Positions 6,609 to 12,220 of a stretch of DNA of 12,220 bases are shown here, in pieces. The stretch is from assembly GCA_036939355.1 (NCBI GenBank), contig JALLAP010001473.1, positions 1-12,220 of the forward strand, in the 5' to 3' direction. A program made the position numbers and the translations under genes. How positions within the stretch are numbered: position 1 is the stretch's first letter; each line of letters opens with the position of its first letter. Source of the stretch: Thalassiosira profunda (lineage: Eukaryota; Bacillariophyta; Thalassiosirophyceae; Thalassiosirales; Thalassiosiraceae). The notes under the pieces are model-generated. The model did not search any database, was not told where the DNA came from, and worked only from the letters and a program-made list of their open reading frames with translations.

Positions 6609-8961
6609 TCAACCCTCCTCGGCCGGCTCGCCCTTTCTGCCATCCTCGCTCGCCTGGTCGCTCCCCTCGAAGAAGTTATTATCGGTGACGACCTGTGGTT
6701 CGGCCGCTGGGAAATCGTACAACGCTCCTCCCAGCCGGGCCCGCACGGCGGCGGCCTTGTCTTCTCGGGAGCTGCCCTCGCCTGGCCCCACCGAGTGCAA
6801 CGACAGGCCATGCAGGGATCCGTGCTGGGAGCTGTTCAAACCCATTCCCGGCGATCGGCCCTCCCCGTGGGAGGTGTGCCCGTGCCGCGAAGTGGAGATA
6901 GCCTCCATGTTGGCCGGGCTGTTGACGCACTTGAAGGCCTTCTCGAGCGCTCGCAGTTTGAGCGCGTATTCCNGCCTCCATGTTGGCCGGGCTGTTGACG
7001 CACTTGAAGGCCTTCTCGAGCGCTCGCAGTTTGAGCGCGTATTCCGCGTTCATCTGCTTGAGCTTGGCAATCTCCTTCCGCTTCAGATAAGAGTCCTGTT
7101 TATACGTCGAACTCATCTTGACCATGTCGGAGCGCAGGGTCTTGATCGTCTCTTCCTGCTCTGTGACGGTGTCGTTGAGGGTTTGGATTGTCGTGTCTTT
7201 CTCCTTCAGCTCGGCCTCGAACGTTTCCGGATCCACGTCCTCCAGCAAGGCCTTCTTCCCCCACAGCAACGACGATTGCCGACGGCCCGTCATGCTTGGG
7301 CGGCCATCGCTCACGGCACTACTGACAGAGGCGGATCGTCCTGGCGACGCCTCCACTCCCTCGCTGCTGCCCCTGGTCGTCCCCCAGGCGGCAAAGTTGC
7401 ATCGCAGCTCCTCCGCCTCTTCAGATGCGCTCTCGAACTCCTTCTTCATCCCGAACAGCTCCACCTCCTTGGCCTTCAATTGTTCCTTGACATCCTTCAC
7501 CTCTGCGTCCTTCCTCTCCAGGTCATCTTCCAGGGCAGCAATCCTTACAGACTTATCGCTCTCCTCCCTGGCCACCCTCTTCAGCGTCGCATCTTTCTGC
7601 TGCAGGTCAAACTCCAGCGACATGATAGCCTTAGAGTCCTGCTCCGCGGCGGTCTTGAGGTCCATCATCTCCTCGATGTTCTCCTGCAAAACGTTTTGCA
7701 TCTTGATCCGCCGCTCCTTGGCCTCCTCGACCTCCTCCTGCAGCCGCTCAAGCTCGTCGTCGCGAGTCACGTCCCGCTCGTCCTGCATGGCCATCTCCTC
7801 GTGTAACCCCTCCAATTGCATCTTGTACTGCTCCACGGCCTTCTTCTGCCGTTTGATGACGTGGGCCTGCCGGATGAGCTTCTTCCCCAGGGTCTTGATG
7901 CACTCCGATTGGTCCGTGACCTCCTTGGTGGACTGCTTGGCCACCTGTTCCATCCCGCTGCGCGTCTCCCTCAATTCCGATTCGAGGGAGTCGATCTTGA
8001 ACGCGGCCTTGGAATCCACCTCCTTGAGCTTTTCCGTCGTGTGGGCCAATTGCTTCTCCAACGCCACGCAGGATTGCTTCAGCTGCTTTTGGTCCCGCTT
8101 GTACCTGTCCAGCTTCTCCTTCACCCGTTCCTTCCGCGCCTCCCTCTTTTCGGCATCCTCCGAGATCGTCTCGGACACGAGACTGCGCACTTCCCCCCTG
8201 CCAGGAGAGGTTGCCATTGGCTTGGGCGACCCATTCGACAGCGAGCTCTCCCCTGAGCCTTTTTTGAGGTAGTCCAAATCAAAGTCGGCGACTCCCCCCG
8301 GCACCTTCCCCGAGAGGGTGGTCCTCCCCGTATCCCCAATCGATCGGCCGGAGGCCCCAATGGATTTGGCCGAGGACCGCCTCCCCGACGTTTTCCACGA
8401 GGACCCCACGCTCATGCCGCTGCCGAAAGTGGACCCCAGATCTTTGAGCACACCAGAGCACAGGGAGTCGCTGACGGACACATCGTCGACGTTGCCATAC
8501 TTCTTTTTGCGAGCAAACTTTTTCTTCATCTTCAGGAGGCTGCTGGGCGACCCCCCTGTCGATTTGGCCGGGGAAGAGGCCGCCGATTGGGCCGCAGAGT
8601 CGGACGACGCGATCTGGGCGGCGGCGGCGGCGGCCGCCGATTTGTTGGCACCAGCGTCGGGCGACGCCGCCTGGGCTGCCGCGGTGCGGGCTGCTGTGCT
8701 GCGCGGCCTCGCGGCGGATCTCGACCTCTGCTTGCTGTTGGGGGCCGAGCCCCGCCGCGCTCGCGGCCGGGAATGGGAGCGGGACCGCGAGAAGAACGAG
8801 GCCTTCGGCGGCGAGGATGTGGGCGACGTGGCCACCGATTGGGACGAGCTCTGGGGCGCCGCGGCGTTGGTGGACCGCGTCCGCGGCCGCGATCGCGAAC
8901 GGGCCCGGCGGAAGAAGGCGCGGTCGTCGCTCAGGATGGAGATATCGTCGCGCCAAGTCAT
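6609..8961 (-). CDS. SR-rich, long coiled-coil protein, function unknown (frame broken by assembly duplication)
   Basis: From the ATG at 8961 the frame is open to the N at 6973, about 662 codons, and then goes out of phase because 72 bp are duplicated around the N. Collapsing the duplicate plus the N (73 bases) joins it in phase to the frame ending at the TGA at 6609-6611, for a total of 759 aa. Residues 1-140 are basic and low complexity, with SR/PR repeats at 16-31, 56-72 and 79-88 and an Ala tract at 109-115. A Lys-rich block KMKKKFARKKKYGN lies at 144-157 and may be a nuclear or membrane-binding signal. Residues 158-262 are Ser/Gly-rich. Coiled coil spans about 265-525 and 572-655, split by a Ser-rich hinge. 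The tail 660-759 is polar, with an acidic end. There are no enzyme motifs, membrane segments or signal peptide. A cytoskeletal, centrosomal or scaffold role would fit but is a guess. Head to head with PIG-S (585 bp), tail to tail with the DC2-like gene. Confidence 0.8.
6901..7045. repeat. Perfect 72-bp direct duplication around a single N (assembly join)
   Basis: Bases 6901-6972 and 6974-7045 are identical, starting GCCTCCATGTTGG and ending GCGCGTATTCC, with N at 6973 between them. The first copy ends exactly at the N and the second begins right after it, as expected when two overlapping contigs are abutted without merging their overlap. Keeping both copies breaks the coding frame of the minus-strand gene, and removing one copy plus the N restores it. 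This is judged an artefact, not biology. Confidence 0.93.
8617..8637 (-). repeat. GCC trinucleotide tract encoding poly-Ala
   Basis: Seven alanine codons, one GCG then six GCC on the coding strand, encode residues 109-115 of the SR-rich coiled-coil protein. The pure run is slippage-prone and may vary in length between strains. It lies in the disordered N-terminal part, so length change is probably tolerated. Confidence 0.7.
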
Positions 8962-9074
8962 GGTGGGTGGCGATTCAGTGGGCCGTCGCTCGATTGCAAT
9001 TATTTGCCTGGATGAATCACGCAGGATTGGTCATTGACACTCCGCCCCCGTCGATTGAGGTTGTGAGGGAGGTG

Positions 9075-9082
9075 CACGTGTT
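9075..9082. promoter_or_regulatory. CACGTGTT box, copy 1
   Basis: The palindromic G/E-box core CACGTG followed by TT lies 114 bp upstream of the coiled-coil start. The same 8-mer recurs at 9278-9285 within the same divergent spacer. Such boxes are bHLH or bZIP targets in other eukaryotes; function here is inferred from position and repetition. Confidence 0.25.
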
Positions 9083-9277
9083 CCGATCCCACGATCCCAC
9101 AACACAATAACACAAGTCAGTGCATCGACCGGCAGATTTATGCGATGATTGCCGACACCAATGCGCCGATGCACCCGCCCGATGTGCAATCTGTGTCCAG
9201 GGTGTTGCAATCCTATCGATCCTTTTGTGCAGCCTTTGGTTCCGCTGGCAATCACAGTTGATCCGCCATGGTTGTTT

Positions 9278-9285
9278 CACGTGTT
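9278..9285. promoter_or_regulatory. CACGTGTT box, copy 2
   Basis: This is identical to copy 1, 203 bp away, and 262 bp upstream of the PIG-S start. The pair may serve both divergent genes, though chance recurrence is possible. Confidence 0.25.
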
Positions 9286-9446
9286 GGAGGCAGCGCGCAC
9301 TCAACCACATCGGAGGATCAGCCCCACACATGTCCTAACGTGTTTAGAGCAGCCCACGAAGGAATAATACTCAGCGGTTTCTTGAGGTCGGATCTGTATC
9401 CCAGAGTCGCAACATTCTCCTCCTCGAACGAACACAGCCCTACCAT

Positions 9447-9458
9447 ACACACAATCAA
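9447..9458 (+). promoter_or_regulatory. Shared 12-mer ACACACAATCAA in the 5' leader of PIG-S
   Basis: It begins 100 bp before the ATG at 9547 and is identical to the 12-mer that begins 99 bp before the D-glutamate cyclase ATG. The matching distance supports both chosen start codons and suggests a core-promoter or leader element. Confidence 0.3.
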
Positions 9459-9546
9459 GCGGTCTCGCTCGTGGCGGCCCACCACTCCACCCACCAAGAG
9501 GAGGCCTGCACCTCCCCTCCCTGCGGCGGCCGCCACCTCACCAGTC

Positions 9547-11520
9547 ATGGCGGGGACCCGCCTCGCCGTCCACGCGACCTTCGTCGCCGAGCTCCTCCTC
9601 CTCGTTTTGGCCGCCTTCCTCTACGCGGCCACCCGCCCCCACGATCCGGCGGCGGCCGCGGAGCCCTTCCTCCCCGACCGTTCCGGCTGGAGAATATTGC
9701 GGGAGGATGTCGCTCCTGCCCCAATGCCGGGAGGAGATGGGGGGATCGTGGTGCAAATGGGGGAAATTGCGGAGGGGGTGATGCGTCATGTCAACGCGTT
9801 GATGGGCGTGGAGGCGGAGAGGCGCCTGCCGGAGCGGCCGCGGCGGGCCAGCTCGTTCGTGGAGGAGCTGCGCCGAAAGGTGGGAGATGAAAAACGAGCG
9901 CCTACATTGAGAGTGGACCTCATTGTGCCGCAGATTGCAACTTCGACTGTGGCTGAATCTCTCGTGGATGCGCTCGCGAGGGGGTTGGAGGGGCGGTTAT
10001 TGACGGGCAATTCTCCCAGGGTTGTCGTGGAGCTGGCAGATGCTGCAAGCGACACTCCGAATGAAACTTCTGGTGGCGATCTATGTGAAGACACCTATTT
10101 CTCTGCGCAATCAAAGATGAGCTCTGGCGGAAACCGTCGCGAGGTCAAGATCCCCCAGGTCTTCCTTTTGATGGGTTGCAGCCCCGCCACTGTTCCGGAA
10201 GGGCAACTGTGGTCAATGGAAGTGGATCGAGGCAGCGGAAACGTCGTCGTGCGCACCGTGCTTTCTCCTGATCAGGTGAAAGAGTTGAAGCTCGACCTCG
10301 AAAAGAAAGTTGCAAGCACCTTGTTTGGCATTTTCTATGCTCCCCTGCCCGCAGCGGAGGAGAGAGTGCGCAGTGTTTCCATCACGCTGATGGATGAAGA
10401 TCCCAAATCGCGTGTTTTGGAGTCTGGTGGTATCGATGCCAAGGGGCAATTCGATGCACTTGGACAAGCGTTGTCGTCGGCTAGCCAATCGACCCTGGGC
10501 CCAATCTCGAAAGACTTGTCCTTTCTCTACGGGGGGAACATTGAGGATGACGGTGCATCACCTGTTACCGGGGGAAGCGTCATCAACACCATCGATACAA
10601 TCACCTTGGAGGTGGCATCTTCTGCGTATCTTTCCCTGCCGATCGACACCGTAGAACACGACTCAGCAGACGATGAGACGACTCCTGAAGCAAATCTTAT
10701 TCCGTCCGAGGAACTTGCAAACTGGGCGCATACGCATCCTCGCCAGCGAAATGCTCCTGGGGCTGTTGAATGGACGATTGTTGTTCCGTCGCAACAGAAG
10801 GCGCCAGTAAAGGTGTACGATGAGTCAACTGGTGAGGAAGTGGAGTCAATCATCCTCTCGTCAGTTCCGTCAGTTGGAGATGCAATGAATAGTCAACCAA
10901 GTGGAGTGTCCATTCTCAATCTTCCTTCTTCTGGAGGCGACGTCGACGTGGACGCAATACACCAGATACAGCTGAAAAAGATGCAGGAATCGTTGACGCA
11001 TGTTGTGGGATACATTCGCGCACTTCACGGACTGCCGCCATCTGCTGATCTTTCCTCATCCAATCCTTCTGTGGCGTTTCGTAGAGAGAAGAGTTCGGCA
11101 CTTTCGTTTTGGGAGCTGGAATCTATCGCGCGGAGTCAGTACCGTCCTACCTTCGAGCGTGTGTTTTCAGAAACGGATGCCCTCCTGGCGCTGCTGCATC
11201 AACACGGAGGCAGCCTCCAATTCCCTGCGGAGGTGGCGCACAAGCTGAACAACGCCACACATTTGCTGCGCCAATCGATGTCCCTGGCGGAAGAGGGCTT
11301 CCCTGCAATGTACGCAACCTCGTTGCTTCACGGTGCATTGCGATATCTCGATTCAGTGCAAAGCGACCACCGGTTCGTGGAACTGCCGTACTTTGCCCCG
11401 GATCACTACCTGGCCGTCTTCAGCCCGCTGGTACTGCCGCTGTTTCTGCCAATGATCGTGGGGTTGATCAGAGAGATCAAACGGTATCGAGAGCTGCGAA
11501 AGAAAAAGAGCGTTGCATAG
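9547..11520 (+). CDS. PIGS: GPI transamidase subunit PIG-S
   Basis: PIG-S is a subunit of the ER GPI-transamidase complex, which cleaves the C-terminal signal of precursor proteins and attaches the GPI anchor. The protein has 657 aa, slightly longer than the roughly 550 aa usual in the family. The start at 9547 (ATGG context) gives an N-terminal membrane anchor at about residues 6-28 (HATFVAELLLLVLAAFLYA); an in-frame ATG at 9268 does not fit. The large lumenal part includes VEWTIVVPSQQKAPVKVYD (about 406-424), matching the family's 'L-F-LYIPS---PL-I-D' segment. Then come IHQIQLKKMQESLTHVVGYIRALHGLPP, SFWELESIARSQYRPTFERV, the helix around EGFPAMYATSLLHGALRYLDS, and YFAPDHYLAVFSPLVLPLFLPMIVGLI, which holds the C-terminal anchor (about 622-641). 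A basic cytosolic tail follows. NET and NAT sequons fit lumenal exposure. Extra length comes from Ser/Asp/Gly-rich loops in the middle, typical of diatom proteins. Other complex members are not in the window. Confidence 0.92.
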   Translation: MAGTRLAVHATFVAELLLLVLAAFLYAATRPHDPAAAAEPFLPDRSGWRILREDVAPAPMPGGDGGIVVQMGEIAEGVMRHVNALMGVEAERRLPERPRRASSFVEELRRKVGDEKRAPTLRVDLIVPQIATSTVAESLVDALARGLEGRLLTGNSPRVVVELADAASDTPNETSGGDLCEDTYFSAQSKMSSGGNRREVKIPQVFLLMGCSPATVPEGQLWSMEVDRGSGNVVVRTVLSPDQVKELKLDLEKKVASTLFGIFYAPLPAAEERVRSVSITLMDEDPKSRVLESGGIDAKGQFDALGQALSSASQSTLGPISKDLSFLYGGNIEDDGASPVTGGSVINTIDTITLEVASSAYLSLPIDTVEHDSADDETTPEANLIPSEELANWAHTHPRQRNAPGAVEWTIVVPSQQKAPVKVYDESTGEEVESIILSSVPSVGDAMNSQPSGVSILNLPSSGGDVDVDAIHQIQLKKMQESLTHVVGYIRALHGLPPSADLSSSNPSVAFRREKSSALSFWELESIARSQYRPTFERVFSETDALLALLHQHGGSLQFPAEVAHKLNNATHLLRQSMSLAEEGFPAMYATSLLHGALRYLDSVQSDHRFVELPYFAPDHYLAVFSPLVLPLFLPMIVGLIREIKRYRELRKKKSVA

Positions 11521-12033
11521 CAAGCAAGCGGTGGCACCAAAAGAATGGCATTCTCTCCCTCGCGGCTTGCTCAACAACTCTGCTGCAAAGTGAGGGAGTG
11601 AAGGACGCGGACGTGTCAATGAGAAAGGTCGGTCGTCAGATTGTGTCTGATCAATCTCCCCAAGCGTTCTCTTCTCAGAGCGAACTTTCTCAACTGTTCC
11701 TCTTAAACACAAACTGACGTCATTGATTATGTTGCTAAGATAGCAAATCTACTTAGCAGATACTTGAAGCTATGACAGCTTTCCCATTATTTACTTAACG
11801 CGAGCGTAGGTCCGACCAATACCTGTACTTAACGACTTCCCCATCTTTCCCAGAACGAGAGCTCTAACTTCAACCTTCTATGTTGACGCACGTTCTTTGA
11901 TGGCACATAGCCTGCTTTTCCAAGCAAGCAGCCCTCCTCCCACAAAACCAAAGCACCAATTGCAAACCAAGGAAGCGCATCCCACAAGCAATGGATGGCA
12001 AAGCATTGAAGACCTAACACAATACGCAACAGC
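11521..12033. other. Intergenic region between PIG-S and the last gene
   Basis: This is 513 bp, clearly more AT-rich around 11700-11830 than the genes. It contains a palindromic TGACGTCA at 11715-11722 and an imperfect hairpin at 11734-11757 (9 paired bases, 5-base loop, one bulge). A 7-bp inverted pair CTCCCTC/GAGGGAG (11555-11561 and 11592-11598) lies just after the PIG-S stop, within the likely 3' UTR. A 124-codon minus-strand ORF covers 11829-12203, but its composition is not gene-like. No tRNA or snRNA was recognised. Confidence 0.4.
11715..11722. promoter_or_regulatory. Palindromic CRE-type box TGACGTCA
   Basis: This is a perfect cAMP-response-element palindrome, a bZIP target. Work on the diatom Phaeodactylum described CO2/cAMP-responsive elements with TGACGT and ACGTCA cores upstream of a carbonic anhydrase gene, so the motif is meaningful in the group. 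It lies 319 bp upstream of the ATG at 12034 and 195 bp downstream of the PIG-S stop. One copy alone could be chance. Confidence 0.3.
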
Positions 12034-12220
12034 ATGGAGACCTCCAATGGCACGAAGGACGGTCCGGGCACGGCGTCGACGGCAGTCGAAGGCGGATCAA
12101 AATCGGGGTCGGCAGAAGTGCATCCCCGCCAAGACGTTGGCGACGACACTTGCAGCATGGAGATTGACGAGGACACCCAGATCCTCGGCCCGTCCTCCCA
12201 CAATGGCGGCGCCGACGACG
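12034..12220 (+). CDS. N-terminus of an unidentified protein (cut by window end)
   Basis: An ATG at 12034 opens a frame that runs to the window edge without a stop, 62 complete codons. The sequence is Gly/Ser/Thr-rich, then acidic (DVGDDTCSMEIDEDTQILGP), as in the disordered N-terminus of many nuclear or cytosolic eukaryotic proteins. Third codon positions are strongly G/C, as in the neighbouring genes, and the upstream 200 bp become C/A-rich like the other leaders. No domain is visible yet, so function cannot be assigned. The minus-strand ORF over the same bases (11829-12203) has a mixed, Trp/Cys-rich content and is taken to be a shadow. Confidence 0.5.
   Translation, partial: METSNGTKDGPGTASTAVEGGSKSGSAEVHPRQDVGDDTCSMEIDEDTQILGPSSHNGGADD

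Larger units (their letters stand above)
8962..9546. other. Divergent intergenic region between the coiled-coil gene and PIG-S
   Basis: This stretch of 585 bp must hold both promoters. It contains two CACGTGTT boxes (9075-9082, 9278-9285), an inverted CCAAT at 9026-9030 that lies 65 bp upstream of the coiled-coil start, and the 12-mer ACACACAATCAA at 9447-9458. The PIG-S frame is open back to an ATG at 9268, but the 93 extra residues are unlike any PIG-S N-terminus and would precede its membrane anchor. Short ORFs on both strands have no recognisable content. Confidence 0.45.

Noticed and set aside
6685..8272. Two long plus-strand ORFs (6685-7806 and 7118-8272)
   Set aside because: They are Leu- or Ser-rich mirror readings of the coiled-coil gene. 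Glu/Lys/Leu codons on the minus strand produce such open frames automatically.
9268..9546. In-frame N-terminal extension of PIG-S
   Set aside because: It would put 93 unconserved Ser/Thr/Pro-rich residues before the membrane anchor. The shared 12-mer about 100 bp upstream of 9547 also argues that this is leader sequence.
11555..11598. CTCCCTC/GAGGGAG inverted pair as a terminator
   Set aside because: The arms are only 7 bp with a 30-base loop in a eukaryotic 3' UTR; chance is the simpler explanation.
11829..12203. 124-codon minus-strand ORF overlapping the last gene
   Set aside because: It has no family likeness and mixed Trp/Cys content. The plus-strand frame has better codon bias and a plausible leader.
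1..12220. CRISPR arrays, insertion sequences, tRNA, rRNA, phage genes
   Set aside because: I looked for spaced repeats, terminal inverted repeats, transposase-like ORFs and cloverleaf-forming stretches and saw none. The only long direct repeat is the assembly duplication.

Overview
The window looks like a compact, gene-dense eukaryotic nuclear contig, most likely from a centric diatom of the Thalassiosira type. The evidence is a GPI-transamidase subunit (PIG-S), an SV2-like MFS carrier with a eukaryotic layout, a flagellar outer-dynein-arm docking protein, long GC-rich ORFs without visible introns, and short gaps between genes (about 50 to 600 bp). The organism call is inference: no marker gene such as rRNA is present. 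A single N flanked by a 72-bp duplication shows that this is draft assembly.

Layout, left to right. (1) 501-1847 (+): secreted or endomembrane protein with a signal peptide and two copies of an uncharacterised beta-rich domain, each with a Cys pair. (2) 1895-3766 (-): 12-TM SV2-like MFS transporter, interrupted by one in-frame TGA at codon 460. (3) 3921-4871 (+): D-glutamate cyclase (DUF1445 family), head to head with the transporter across 154 bp. (4) 5194-6558 (+): coiled-coil protein matching the ODA docking complex family DC2/CCDC63/CCDC114 (ODAD1). (5) 6609-8961 (-): large SR-rich coiled-coil protein of unknown function, whose frame is broken only by the assembly duplication. (6) 9547-11520 (+): PIG-S. 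(7) 12034 to the window end (+): start of an unidentified protein with an acidic, disordered N-terminus.

The genes alternate in strand, giving two tail-to-tail pairs (47 and 50 bp between stop codons) and two head-to-head pairs (154 and 585 bp between starts). They do not form an obvious pathway. PIG-S works in GPI anchoring in the ER. The DC2-like protein would act in the male-gamete flagellum, the only flagellated stage of centric diatoms. D-glutamate cyclase clears D-glutamate. The transporter substrate is unknown. No mobile element, CRISPR array, tRNA or rRNA was recognised. The most notable points are the in-frame TGA, the assembly duplication, the flagellar docking gene, the unnamed tandem domain, and a shared 12-mer about 100 bp upstream of two start codons.
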